37,691 bases of DNA, taken from NCBI GenBank assembly GCA_022827055.1, contig JAJDTR010000034.1, positions 1 through 37,691 of the forward strand, given 5' to 3'. Under the pieces are notes generated by a model. That model was given only the letters and a program-made list of their open reading frames with translations. It made no database searches and was not told the DNA's origin. Positions 8,290 through 16,996 of this stretch are shown in pieces. The DNA comes from Candidatus Poribacteria bacterium. Lineage in GTDB: Bacteria; Poribacteria; WGA-4E; JAJDTR01. Position 1 is the stretch's first letter. Every line of letters begins with the position of its first letter. The position numbers were made by a program, and so were the translations under genes.

Positions 8290-9318
8290 TTAACCCTCGT
8301 CAGGAATCGAGGCAGTGGATGACTGCGAAGGCATTCCCAAAGCTTCCCGAATCTTGCCTTCAATATCGGCGGCAAAGTCAGGGTTCGTTTTCAAATGCTC
8401 CTTGACGCTATTCCTGCCCTGTCCAAGCCGATCGTCGTTATACGAAAACCAAGAACCGCTTTTCTGGATGATTCCACAGTCGACCGCCACATCCAAAATG
8501 TTACCCTCTTTGGAAATCCCTTCACCGAATACCAGATCGAATTCCGCTTCTCGGAACGGCGGAGCCACCTTGTTCTTCGCAACTTTGACTCGGACGCGGT
8601 TCCCTAACACTTCGTTCCCCTCCTTCAGTGTCTCGGCACGGCGCATTTCAAGCCTTACTGAGGAATGAAATTTGAGCGCAAGTCCGCCCGGCGTAGTCTC
8701 CGGATTGCCAAACATAATTCCAATCTTTTGGCGAATCTGATTCGTAAAGATGACGCTTGTTCTGGATTTATTGGTTACGCCTGACAGCTTCCGCAGCGCT
8801 TTGGACATGAGACGTGGCAATAGGCCGACATGCGCGTCGCCCATGTCACCTTCAATTTCCGCTTGCGGGGTTAAAGCAGCGACCGAATCAATCACGACAA
8901 TATCAATCGCACCACTCCGTATGAGCGTTTCTACAATTTCTAACGCCTGTTCACCCGTGTCCGGTTGTGAGATCAACACGTTCTCCATATTTACGCCGAT
9001 TCTCTTGGCATAACTCATGTCCAGTGCATGTTCGACATCAACGAACGCGGCGACGCCCCCCAACTTCTGGGCTTCGGCAACCATGTGAAGTGTAAGGGAG
9101 GTCTTGCCGGTAGCTTCATGCCCAAAAACTTCGATGATTCGACCACGCGGAATGCCGCCAACTCCAAGCGCAATGTCGAGTGAAAGTGCCCCTGTTGGAA
9201 TTGATTCCACAGGAACAACATCTGTATCAGTCAAACGCATAATCGCGCCTTTTCCATGTTCCCGCTCAATCTGCGATATTGCGTTATTAATAGATCCGTT
9301 TTTTTCATCTGATGTCAT
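8290..9318 (-). CDS. recA: Recombinase RecA
   Basis: RecA forms filaments on single-stranded DNA and drives strand exchange and SOS co-protease activity. The 342-residue protein covers the whole family: Walker A at 66-73, Walker [15 protein letters not shown], loop L1 near [12 protein letters not shown], loop L2 near [20 protein letters not shown], and the [16 protein letters not shown]-terminal segment. The P-loop is GHEATGKT rather than the almost universal GPESSGKT, but it keeps the GxxxxGKT frame. The gene lies in a pgsA-thpR-recA order, a grouping seen in many bacteria, with the proteasome genes following. I found no obvious LexA-type palindrome upstream. GGGAG lies about 12 nt before the ATG. 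Confidence 0.98.
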   Translation of the reverse strand: MTSDEKNGSINNAISQIEREHGKGAIMRLTDTDVVPVESIPTGALSLDIALGVGGIPRGRIIEVFGHEATGKTSLTLHMVAEAQKLGGVAAFVDVEHALDMSYAKRIGVNMENVLISQPDTGEQALEIVETLIRSGAIDIVVIDSVAALTPQAEIEGDMGDAHVGLLPRLMSKALRKLSGVTNKSRTSVIFTNQIRQKIGIMFGNPETTPGGLALKFHSSVRLEMRRAETLKEGNEVLGNRVRVKVAKNKVAPPFREAEFDLVFGEGISKEGNILDVAVDCGIIQKSGSWFSYNDDRLGQGRNSVKEHLKTNPDFAADIEGKIREALGMPSQSSTASIPDEG

Positions 9319-9369
9319 AATCAGTCCGATCTCCCTGTGAATTCAGTCGAGAAGTGAAACACCGAATAA

Positions 9370-9415
9370 GCCAAGAGAATCAAGCGAGTGAATAGCGAGT
9401 GCGATAGAGATTCCT
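9370..9415. repeat. Dispersed GCGATAG repeat upstream of recA
   Basis: This is one compact copy of the intergenic repeat seen throughout the window: GAATCAAGCGAGTGAATAGC followed by GAGTGCGATAGAGATTCC. It lies in the 208-bp gap between thpR and recA, where the recA promoter would be expected. Confidence 0.6.
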
Positions 9416-9526
9416 CTCCGAATTGCGACCTCTTGACTTTCATTAGACGCTTGTCGAGAAAACCACTTAAGATGTACAAGGTCAAGCAGAGCCGCTGAAT
9501 AAGCAAGTGAAGATGCTATAATTGTG

Positions 9527-10114
9527 CTATGTTGTAGAACGATTATTGAAACAGCAAGTTTCCAGAGGAGTGTAGACTGCCCTGCTTCGCTGAAGATTGC
9601 TTTGGACGACTCGAATCTGCTTGACGATTATACTGGCGCCATTGATTGTATCATATTGTTGGAACACGTCAACGAGAGGTTTCAAATTAATCCGACTCTT
9701 GAGCCGGGCAAGAGTTAAATGTGGGCGGAACGGTTTCTCATCGCGCTCATATCCATGACGACTCAGCCCTACATCGATTTCTCTCGCAATGGCGGCGACC
9801 TCGTCTGCGCCGGTTTTCACGCCCGCCCAGATGATTCTTGGACGACTCAAGTTCGGGAAGGCGCCAATACCCCCTAACTCCATTGAAAAAGGTGACCGAG
9901 TATCTGTCACCTGTTCAATCGCATTTTTGATTACGCTAATTTGGTTCGGGGCGACATCCCCCAGGAACTTCAACGTCAGATGAATGTTTCCGCGCTTTAC
10001 CCATGATGCCCCGCGAATGTACTTCCTGAGTTCCTCCTGAGCGGAAGTTAGCAGCGTCTGAATCGTTTCGGGAATCTCAATTGCGACAAAGCACCGTATC
10101 TGTTCTTGGTTCAC
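9527..10114 (-). CDS. thpR: RNA 2',3'-cyclic phosphodiesterase (2H family, ThpR)
   Basis: This 195-residue member of the 2H phosphoesterase family was formerly called LigT or 2'-5' RNA ligase. Members hydrolyse 2',3'-cyclic phosphates at RNA ends. The two defining HxTx motifs are present as HLTL at residues 45-48 and 132-135, each after a beta strand as expected. The N-terminus RCFVAIEIP matches the family start. The initiator is GTG at 10114 with only a weak upstream purine stretch. The gene lies 64 bp after pgsA and 208 bp before recA on the same strand. Confidence 0.92.
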   Translation of the reverse strand: MNQEQIRCFVAIEIPETIQTLLTSAQEELRKYIRGASWVKRGNIHLTLKFLGDVAPNQISVIKNAIEQVTDTRSPFSMELGGIGAFPNLSRPRIIWAGVKTGADEVAAIAREIDVGLSRHGYERDEKPFRPHLTLARLKSRINLKPLVDVFQQYDTINGASIIVKQIRVVQSNLQRSRAVYTPLETCCFNNRSTT

Positions 10115-10178
10115 ACTTTCTATGGGGGTTTGGTTCGGGTTCAGGTAACGGACTGCTTAACTTTCAACCTGACCAAGG

Positions 10179-10799
10179 TCAAAAATCATCTCCGGAATCA
10201 AACAGATCAGTCGATCGCATTACGGAATACAGCGCTTTGCGATTTCCATACAGAAACTCTAGTCCCGAGACCACAGTTAGAACAAGAGGCACATACATCA
10301 TGAAATAAATTAGTCTGAACCGCTCAATCCATTCATCCCCAACTCCATGCCCTTGAAACACGAGAAGAATCAGACTAACGAAGATAACAACCATCTGCGA
10401 GGTAGCCTTATATTTTCCCCATTTGTTGGCCGCGACAACGGATCCCTGGGTGGCGACAAATAGCACCCGCAACCCTGTCACAACTAATTCGCGTCCCATG
10501 ATTGTTAAAACCATCCAGCCCGGGATAAGTTTTTCACCGAACAGGCAAATGAGTGCCGCGCCTACCAGCAACTTGTCCGCAAGCGAATCAACAAATTTGC
10601 CGAAACTCGTAATCCCATGTTTTCGGGCAATTCGACCGTCAAGAAAGTCCGTTAGCGCCGCCACTCCAAAGATGATTGCAGCTAACAACCGGTAGTTGGG
10701 ATTTTCAATAGACCGAAACGAAATCATAAATGGAGGAATAAGCAAGATGCGCGAAACCGTCAAACCGTTCGCCAAATGCTGGAGCGTGCGAAAGTTCAT
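10179..10799 (-). CDS. pgsA: CDP-diacylglycerol--glycerol-3-phosphate 3-phosphatidyltransferase
   Basis: This inner-membrane enzyme makes phosphatidylglycerol-phosphate, the first committed step to phosphatidylglycerol and cardiolipin. The 206-residue sequence has several hydrophobic segments and the CDP-alcohol transferase signature DFLDGRIAR followed by GKFVDSLADK (residues about 51-77). The spacing between the AR and the next conserved Gly is 7 residues, one less than the usual 8, and DSLADK replaces the common DPLADK. The NGLTVSRILLIP start is typical of PgsA. The ATG at 10799 has a weak AAGTGA upstream. It is the first gene of a likely pgsA-thpR(-recA) cluster. Confidence 0.91.
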   Translation of the reverse strand: MNFRTLQHLANGLTVSRILLIPPFMISFRSIENPNYRLLAAIIFGVAALTDFLDGRIARKHGITSFGKFVDSLADKLLVGAALICLFGEKLIPGWMVLTIMGRELVVTGLRVLFVATQGSVVAANKWGKYKATSQMVVIFVSLILLVFQGHGVGDEWIERFRLIYFMMYVPLVLTVVSGLEFLYGNRKALYSVMRSTDLFDSGDDF

Positions 10800-11370
10800 C
10801 GTTCAATCACTTTTTCGTTGAGGCAGAAAAACACCACGATCCATCGATTTGGCTTGAGAGTTTCAACATCAAGACGCTAGATGCCAAGAATTGAAAAGCC
10901 CAACGTACAGAGTTCCGTTTGAATAATCCTTTATCTAAAGGCACGGTTTCCTGATCGCTGCCTGCTGTCGTGAGCAAGAATTAGGACTACAGAATTCACG
11001 CAAACATTTCCGCGTTGGCGATCCAACAGTGTAAAACCAATCTATTGGTGTAATTCTCTGTTCAAATGACTATACAAGCAATTCTTGGTTCGAATGCGCC
11101 TTTATTTTCTGAACTAAATCAGATTGGGACTTCCGTAGTTGAACATCAAAAAATTTGACGACCGTAGAGTGCGCACAGCGCACCAGCCTTTTCCTCGTGA
11201 AATATGCCTTACGGAAAGAATCAAGCAATCAAATTGTTTGAGCGACCGTACACGGAGCGATGAAGGGAAATTAAGCGATCCCAACCGGGATGGACAAGCT
11301 GCAAGCAAATACCGTCCTTCCCGTCTTCCACCCATCCAATCTCTTGCCCGTCGAGCGCCTCCCTGAATCA
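10800..11370. other. Intergenic region between lolA and pgsA
   Basis: I find no credible coding sequence in these 571 bp. The region holds a 15-bp inverted repeat, GTGCGCACAGCGCAC at 11169-11183 (6-bp arms, 3-nt loop), not followed by a T-run on either strand. It also holds scattered degenerate pieces of the window's dispersed repeat (AATCAAGC and TTAAGCGATCCC near 11220-11285). The pgsA promoter presumably lies at the left end, but no good hexamer pair was found. Confidence 0.5.
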
Positions 11371-12087
11371 TTAATTCGGCGAGATATCAATGACTTCGGC
11401 ACCATCAGGAATGTCAAATTTGAAAAACTCTGCGTCAAGTTTTCGGTCTCGTTTGATGTTCGTCAGCGAAATGACTCCAATGACATTGCTTTCGGCCTCG
11501 TTTTGTAGTTTATACCCAAACTGAATCGGCAACCAATCCGATTCCTGAATCCACATTTCCAGAGTCTCGCGCGGCGATTCACCACCGTCCACGGGATTGG
11601 ACAGCAAATGGGATTTTGGAGTTAATTCAAGCTGATAAACACCCTTCTGGTTAGCAACTTCATCAACAACAAGCTTAATGTCGTAATTCTTTTGAACATC
11701 CTGCAATGAAGCGTCGATTCCAGGCAATAACGGTTCATGTTCGGGGTTGTTAAGTTTCATCTTGTTGACTTGATTCAGCAAAGGGGTATATGCCCACGAA
11801 TAGGTGCCGTCCAAGACGATTAATTGGACAAGTTGAGTCGGATCTTTTTGGCCGACGGTTCTCTTTCTAAGCAGATTGGGCTTGCTGAAGGTCAGTTCAC
11901 CTCGCGAAGAACTTTTGACGCCATCCCGAAAAATAGTCTCCTCAAATTCTGCACTAAAGTTTCGAGATTCGTTGTAAGCTTTCCTGAAGTTCTCGAAAAC
12001 TTCATTGACCGTGTAGGTGTAGCCCGATTCTACGTGCGCACTTAACAACAAAAACAGGAGAACGATTCCCCCGGAAAACAGCCTCAT
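11371..12087 (-). CDS. lolA: LolA-type outer-membrane lipoprotein carrier
   Basis: This is a periplasmic chaperone that shuttles lipoproteins from the inner to the outer membrane. The 238-residue product starts with a signal peptide (MRLFSGGIVLLFLLLSAHV) and continues with the LolA-like fold. Matching segments are FSAEFEETIFRDG, GELTFSKPNLLRKRT, a buried TYSWAYTPLLNQV strand, and DWLPIQFGYK. The ATG at 12087 has GGAGG 5 nt upstream. A longer frame to 12138 is excluded because a strong promoter puts the transcript start near 12113. Sequence divergence is high, so LolA is assigned from fold-level pattern rather than close identity. It implies a true outer membrane. Confidence 0.83.
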   Translation of the reverse strand: MRLFSGGIVLLFLLLSAHVESGYTYTVNEVFENFRKAYNESRNFSAEFEETIFRDGVKSSSRGELTFSKPNLLRKRTVGQKDPTQLVQLIVLDGTYSWAYTPLLNQVNKMKLNNPEHEPLLPGIDASLQDVQKNYDIKLVVDEVANQKGVYQLELTPKSHLLSNPVDGGESPRETLEMWIQESDWLPIQFGYKLQNEAESNVIGVISLTNIKRDRKLDAEFFKFDIPDGAEVIDISPN

Positions 12088-12119
12088 CGCAGCCTCCGTC
12101 ATCAACAGCAACAAGCGGC

Positions 12120-12149
12120 AGTATAGCACTTGCCGCAATTGGTTGTCAA
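12120..12149 (-). promoter_or_regulatory. Sigma-70 promoter of lolA
   Basis: On the minus strand TTGACA (12149-12144) and TATACT (12125-12120) are separated by 18 nt, with GTGC just before the -10 box. The expected start near 12113 is 26 nt upstream of the lolA ATG at 12087. Confidence 0.72.
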
Positions 12150-13139
12150 CGCTCTTTTCCTGCCGAACAAGCCCAAATGACCGTAGTCGATTCTACAAAA
12201 TCTGCAATCATCAAAGTGATCGATGACCATTAGATCGTCGATTTTTCCTCTTAGATTGAATCTTCTCGATAGTCATCGAATCTCCGATATTCCATCTTCT
12301 CTTATTGCGATGAGCGTTTGAAAGCGCCAGCGGCGCGATAGGTATATAGCCCCAGTTATCCCTGTTGGGGTAATTCTTTCCATAAGCGACACGTTCTGGT
12401 CGGAGTCACGTTCCTCAATCCAAAGGATCGAAATGTTGATAGAATGCGGCATGTCCAGATTCTCGCGATCCAGCGGAGCGCCATGTTGAGCTGTCCTAGA
12501 GAAATTAGTTTTATAAACGCCAATTTAGAGGCACGGGTGGGAGCAATGATTTTGATGGGTATTGTGCGCACGCTGCAACCTGTTTGAATTCTACAGATTG
12601 TAAGGTACGATTAAAGGAATATGCAGTGACTTCGACAGAGGTCCTCTGCTCATCAGCGACAAAAAGCCCCGGCGGGAATCCAGCGGACGGATAGCGAGTG
12701 GTTAACGAGCGCAATGGCGTTCCCATAGAAGATCCTGTTGGAGATTCCACAGTATATAGCGGGCAATTACACAAGCACGAAGAAACCTGTCGTCAAATTA
12801 CTAAAAAATAGCCTTGCTACCGACCATTCAAACCGGTTTTAACTCGGATACAGGTTAACCATACTATGCGCTCAGCCTGAACTACGAATGATTCAAATTC
12901 TTCTCAAATTTTTATGTCTTTCGGCAGGTGCTCCTTGGGTATCTCCGCCCTTTTCAAACTCGCGAACTTACGAGTGGTGATTGACCGAGCCGATGACCAC
13001 CGCGTTTCTCCTCGTGCTCCCGTAAGCACGATCTACAGTCATCGGATTGAACATAGTCACAAGATGTAGATTACCCCCTGTTCATTGCTCGGCGGACTTA
13101 AATTGAGACAAGCTCCGCAGACGGTTTCTTACCCTTGAA
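12150..13139. other. Gene-poor 1-kb region with repeats and hairpins
   Basis: No convincing gene is present; the short open frames here lack ribosome binding sites and family similarity. Visible items include a hairpin at 12219-12242 (8-bp arms with one G-U pair, 8-nt loop, then T5 on the plus strand), which could end an unseen plus-strand transcript. There is a segment at 12321-12349 (AGCGGCGCGATAGG) that reappears near 31679, a CCCCA/TGGGG hairpin at about 12351-12371, dispersed GCGATAG-type units at 12688-12740, and a 7-bp hairpin (TCGTGCT/AGCACGA) at 13012-13031. Confidence 0.5.
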
Positions 13140-13628
13140 TCATTGATCAGTTTTCTTCCTCAAATGCAACTCGTGACCTACAATTTCACGCACCTCGTTA
13201 TCTGTCACATGTACTCTCGACCAGTCTGAAAGGAGCACCTCCGCTTCATTCGGTTTTTCCAGTGCATGTCGAACGAACCGCTCGAGAAGCCCTGAAACCT
13301 CCTCATTCCGAAAGATACTCTGAAACCAAATTGAGAACTCCTTGATAGCTTCCGGGTCAGCGGAAAACGCCCAGAAATTCAACTGGCAAAAATCCAATCC
13401 CTCTTCGCAAGTCTTCTGTGATATCCATACCGCATCGGGAAACCCCTCTAATATGGGGAACAAATCTATCAATAGGCAACATAGACGATCATCCAAGTAA
13501 GAAATCTCGGGCAAAATATCAAACCTCACGCTCAACTTCTGTGCTTGAAGCGGAATCGAATCATCCTTTGCTTGATCGTCTTTCGCTTTGGTATCGGGAA
13601 TTCGCCCCTTGTTACTTCTGAATAGCAA
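13140..13628 (-). CDS. Hypothetical acidic protein
   Basis: This is a 162-residue protein that I do not recognise. It has no membrane segment or signal peptide. The N-terminal 30 residues are charged and probably disordered (KAKDDQAKDD), followed by a likely alpha/beta body rich in Trp, Phe and acidic residues. The start is TTG at 13628, preceded by GGGGGA at about 8 nt; no in-frame ATG lies nearby. A promoter-like pair at 13687-13716 points towards it. It is divergent from the DUF58 gene and may share its regulation through the 230-bp gap. Confidence 0.6.
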   Translation of the reverse strand: MLFRSNKGRIPDTKAKDDQAKDDSIPLQAQKLSVRFDILPEISYLDDRLCCLLIDLFPILEGFPDAVWISQKTCEEGLDFCQLNFWAFSADPEAIKEFSIWFQSIFRNEEVSGLLERFVRHALEKPNEAEVLLSDWSRVHVTDNEVREIVGHELHLRKKTDQ

Positions 13629-13686
13629 AATTTACATCCCCCACATGTTAACTATCTGCCCATTCTGATCGTTACTCGCACTGTCT

Positions 13687-13716
13687 ATTATACTCACCGT
13701 TTTTCGGGGGATGCAA
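13687..13716 (-). promoter_or_regulatory. Promoter-like pair for the hypothetical gene at 13140-13628
   Basis: On the minus strand TTGCAT (13716-13711) and a perfect TATAAT (13692-13687) are 18 nt apart. The -35 box is weak. The start of transcription near 13680 would leave a leader of about 50 nt. Confidence 0.5.
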
Positions 13717-13733
13717 CGAGAAATCTGCATGGG

Positions 13734-13763
13734 TCGACACGCTCGGACGCCGTGTGTTATACT
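13734..13763 (+). promoter_or_regulatory. Promoter of the DUF58 gene
   Basis: TCGACA (13734-13739) and TATACT (13758-13763) are separated by 18 nt, about 100 bp upstream of the DUF58 ATG. It is divergent from the promoter-like pair at 13687-13716. Confidence 0.55.
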
Positions 13764-13860
13764 TACGATTTAGGCGTCCAAACTTCGAGTTCCCCAAAAC
13801 GCAACGGTGTTGAATGACGTGTCCGCTAGCGGCAGATGCCGCCCCTAAGGCGTAGAATTT

Positions 13861-14751
13861 ATGAATACATCCCATGAATACTTGGATCCGACTGCTTTAT
13901 CTCGACTCGGCAACATGGAACTGGTCGCGCGTCTGGTCGTAGAGGGCTTCATCACCGGCCTGCACAAGAGCCCCTATCAAGGTTTCAGCGTGGAATTTGC
14001 CGAGCACAGACAGTACATGCCCGGGGACGAAATTCGATACATTGACTGGAAGGTGTTTGGGAAATCCGACCGTTATTACGTCAAGAAATTTGAAGAAGAA
14101 ACCAACCTCCGCGCCTACATTGTGTTGGATGCTAGCGCCTCAATGAACTACAAATACGATGAAAGCAGCCTTACAAAATTCCAATACGGGTGCTATTGCG
14201 TGGCATCTTTGTCGTATTTGATGCTCAAACAACGCGACTCCGTGGGCATGGCAATATTCGATACGCACATCAAGGAGTACATCCCCCCGCGCGGTGCCGC
14301 AACCCACCTGCAAGCCATCCTATCTAGCTTGGAAAATACCGAACCCGGAGATGAAACGGATGTGAGTACAATCATCCATGAACTTGCGAAACGGATTGTC
14401 CGTCGAGGTTTGGTTATCGTGATTTCCGACCTCCTTGATGAACCGACAAAAGTGTTGTCCGCGCTTAAGCACCTGCGCCACCGAAAGCATGAAGTTATAG
14501 TCTTCCATTTATTGGATAAAGCCGAGATGACCTTCCCCTTTGAGGGCCCGGTGGTATTCCAAGATATGGAGACCGCGAGGACACTCCCGACGCAGGCAGA
14601 GACGATCAAAGCCGGGTATATTGAACAGTTGGAAGGATTTATTCAGGACTATCGGCGCGGCTGTGGAGGGAATTCAATCGACTATGTCCAGATCGACACC
14701 TCGACCCCATTCGATTATGCGCTATCATCCTATTTGGCTCGCAGAAAATAG
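13861..14751 (+). CDS. DUF58 / von Willebrand factor A-like protein
   Basis: This 296-residue DUF58-family protein contains the family block YQGFSVEFAEHRQYMPGDEIRYIDWKVFGKSD-type sequence at residues 39-70, typical of the family. A vWA-like domain follows, with a metal-ion-dependent adhesion motif DxSxS at Asp90-Ser94 (DASAS). No transmembrane segment is present, so it is a soluble short form. DUF58 proteins usually sit next to a MoxR AAA+ ATPase, with which they act as chaperone-like modules. No moxR gene is in this neighbourhood, so a partner would have to be elsewhere. The ATG at 13861 has only a weak AAGGCG upstream. Confidence 0.88.
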   Translation: MNTSHEYLDPTALSRLGNMELVARLVVEGFITGLHKSPYQGFSVEFAEHRQYMPGDEIRYIDWKVFGKSDRYYVKKFEEETNLRAYIVLDASASMNYKYDESSLTKFQYGCYCVASLSYLMLKQRDSVGMAIFDTHIKEYIPPRGAATHLQAILSSLENTEPGDETDVSTIIHELAKRIVRRGLVIVISDLLDEPTKVLSALKHLRHRKHEVIVFHLLDKAEMTFPFEGPVVFQDMETARTLPTQAETIKAGYIEQLEGFIQDYRRGCGGNSIDYVQIDTSTPFDYALSSYLARRK

Positions 14752-14862
14752 GGACTGAAGCTGAATCGAAGTCGGTCAAAATTTTCAACATCAAAACAGA
14801 AATCATGTGTGACGTGGAAGGCGTTTTCGTGCCTGAACATTGTCGAGAGTCGGACTTCTATT

Positions 14863-14887
14863 GCGGCGGGACAATCACCGCTTTTTT
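14863..14887 (+). terminator. Possible weak terminator after the DUF58 gene
   Basis: GCGG (14863-14866) pairs with CCGC (14878-14881) and is followed directly by six T residues. The stem is only 4 bp, so this is a marginal intrinsic terminator, about 110 nt downstream of the stop codon. Confidence 0.3.
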
Positions 14888-15031
14888 GTAGACACTCCCT
14901 TTATGTCTGTCCTGTTGGGCGAGGTGTGTGATGAAGGGGCATGCAAAAAGAGGGCGGGAATGGGCGATTTGCTGGCCGCTAATCTATTGTAATCGGGACG
15001 TGAACAGCACAGATTTTATCCTAGCGTGTTC

Positions 15032-15355
15032 TTACCACCCAAAAGCGGTTCTGCTCAAAAACCTGGAGTGCTGTGACAACATTGATAATTCGGATTCGAC
15101 CTCCAGCACTAGCAAAGCAATCCTCTTAGCCGTCCGTGGACGTTGAATACATTCAATCAAGCCGACAATTAATGCTCTCGCCCTATGTGTTAGATTTTCC
15201 AACGCATCCTTACGCCGAATTTCAGAATTGAACCTTATTCGGAGCAACTCCAGCGGGTGCGTGTGTGTAGAAAATCCTTGGGTGCCATATGCCCATTTGA
15301 GTTGATTCTGGGAGCCTAATTTTGGCAACGGCGGGGGTGTGATGTCAGGATCCAT
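15032..15355 (-). pseudogene. Second, decayed copy of a DnaE-type polymerase C-terminal segment
   Basis: This minus-strand frame repeats part of the remnant at 15316-16302. LPKLGSQNQLKWAYGTQ, HTHPLELLR and IQRPRTAKRIALLVLE here correspond to LPELNAWEELDWEYAAQ, RTHPMELLR and IQRPPTAKGMAFLVLE there, about 460 bp apart. The similarity covers the linker and first strands of the C-terminal OB fold and then breaks off. The reading frame differs from that of the neighbour, and no start signal is visible. It is best read as a partial tandem duplication that has decayed. Confidence 0.65.
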
Positions 15356-16302
15356 GAGTAGGTTGTTTTTCCGCCAACGACCGAGAATACAAAGTGCCGC
15401 GTTTCTATTGGATGTGGTACGGTTTGCCTGATGACTAGAGTTCGCTCGCGGCGTTGCACAGAACCGCGTACATACACGAAGCGTGAAAGCCTGAAGATTG
15501 AACGAAACCGCTCATAGACCTGCGGCATAATGACCACGTTCATCAAGCCGCACTCGCCCTCCAATACTAGAAACGCCATTCCCTTCGCCGTGGGTGGCCT
15601 TTGAATACATATTGCCACGCATGCCCGCCCCCGCCCCCCGTCTCTCAGTGATTTCAACGCATCACTTCTCCGTACATAGCTCTTGAGTCTCCCTCGCAGA
15701 AGCTCCATGGGATGGGTGCGAGGTGAACAATTTTGTGCAGCGTATTCCCAATCGAGTTCTTCCCAAGCGTTTAGCTCTGGAAGGTCTGGAAACGCAAGTT
15801 CCGGTTCAATAAAGAGATTGTGTTCGCGCCAGCGATCGAGTATCCAAACCTGCAAGAGCATCTCCCGCCGGGGCAGGTTGAAACCGTCGCAGGCACCCGC
15901 GGCAACCAACCGTTCAATTACCGAACAATCGAGTTGTGTGCGTCGTGCGAAGTCCTTTATCGACACAGATTTCCCCGTGCGGCAAGCGGCTTTCACCCGC
16001 TGAGCTTTGGATAAACTGAGTCCTTTGACACAAGTAAGGCTCAAACGCACCGCTCCCTTGCTTTCGACAGTACAACGTGCCTCGCTTCGGTTCACGTCGA
16101 CAGGCAGGATTTGAATTGATCGGCGTTTTGCATCGTTAATGAGCACATCGGTCGGATAAAAGCCGAGCGGTTGGTTATTTAGGAGCGCCACCCAGCAATT
16201 GAGCATCGTATCAGGGAAACCGGGGATTATGAAGAATAAGCTCGGTGTCGAAGCAAAGCGCACGTTGGGATAGATTTCTGGACGAAATCTGCAAAAAAGC
16301 AC
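15316..16302 (-). pseudogene. dnaE2: C-terminal remnant of error-prone DNA polymerase DnaE2
   Basis: The 328-codon frame matches only the last third of a DnaE-type alpha subunit, most like the error-prone DnaE2 (about 1,050 residues when complete). Visible family segments are ALLNNQPLGFYPTDVLINDAKRR, PVDVNRSEARCTVE, the helix-hairpin-helix-like VKGLS to RLVAAGACDGF stretch, and the C-terminal OB fold with IQRPPTAKGMAFLVLEGE, GLMNVVIMPQVYERF and VRGSVQRR. The polymerase core and PHP domain are absent upstream. The only start is a GTG in a degraded stretch without a ribosome binding site. It is very probably non-functional. No imuA/imuB partner genes are nearby. Confidence 0.75.
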
Positions 16303-16893
16303 GGTGAAAAGCTGATTTTATAAAATTTATGAAACCGCCCTTACAGAGCCGTCGTTTGAATCACGTATATTCCAGAAATGTGTGTTCAGTGCGTCTTGAG
16401 CGTGTTTGCCAAGATATATAGCTGTTCCGGCTTGACTTTTTACGTTTTGGCCACCAAGTGATCAGATAGCGGTAGGATTATCTTAGAAAGCTCTATCACG
16501 AGTGCTATAGGAGCGCTATCGTCCCCACTATTCGTTCGATTGATTGGATGCTAATGGGATTCACTATCGCACTCCACATTCAGTTGCTTCATCTGCAATG
16601 ATTCCTTGTTTAGCCGCTTAATAAGCCGCTATCTGATTGGCTCTGCGATTAAGGTTCTCAGGCTGATAGGTGGTCAAAAAGACATAATCTACGTTTCGAC
16701 AGCTATTACCAACGGTGTCGCGCTGGTGTGTCATGTATTCAGAATCTAAAAGTGCATACTCCACACTGATGTGACTTAACGTAATAAGCAAAAGTTCGCC
16801 TACCCAATACACTTCCAATCTAGATGTAGTATGTTCTTTAAGATTATGCACCAAATAAATCGCTTCAAAGGTTGAATTTTTTTTCCAAAACAC
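16303..16893. repeat. Intergenic region with inverted-orientation dispersed repeats
   Basis: These 591 bp hold no supported gene. A 94-codon frame at 16618-16902 (minus, TTG start) has no ribosome binding site and no recognised similarity. From about 16458 to 16575 the DNA carries the dispersed repeat in reverse orientation (CTATCG and CTATAGG words, GCGCTATCG, CACTATCGCACTCC). Confidence 0.5.
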
Positions 16894-16922
16894 TTGATTC
16901 AATTTTTGTATCGTGCTATACT
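16894..16922 (+). promoter_or_regulatory. Promoter of the M23 peptidase gene
   Basis: TTGATT (16894-16899) and TATACT (16917-16922) are separated by 17 nt, and the -10 box is preceded by GTGC. The expected transcript start near 16929 rules out the upstream GTG at 16934 as a normal initiator and favours the TTG at 16997. Confidence 0.65.
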
Positions 16923-16996
16923 AAGATTGTTACGTGTCGGGAAGGGTGTTTTCGTTCCACAAATCCTTAAGAAAACGGCATTTAAGGAGGTTGAAG

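Noticed and set aside
9319..9526. LexA/SOS box upstream of recA
   Set aside because: Neither a CTGT-N8-ACAG nor a GAAC-N4-GTTC type palindrome was found in the gap.
11169..11183. GTGCGCACAGCGCAC hairpin considered as the lolA terminator
   Set aside because: No T-run follows on the lolA strand and it lies about 190 nt past the stop.
11114..11371. 85-codon minus-strand frame and overlapping plus-strand frames
   Set aside because: Composition and context are those of intergenic DNA, and they include dispersed-repeat words.
12356..12774. Two overlapping minus-strand frames of 71 and 87 codons
   Set aside because: They cross repeat and hairpin sequences, lack ribosome binding sites and have no protein-like pattern.
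14193..14609. 138-codon frame antisense to the DUF58 gene
   Set aside because: It is a shadow of the DUF58 coding frame with low-complexity Ser/Arg-rich translation.
16618..16902. 94-codon minus-strand frame with a TTG start
   Set aside because: No ribosome binding site, no recognised similarity, and it overlaps the M23 promoter; likely chance.
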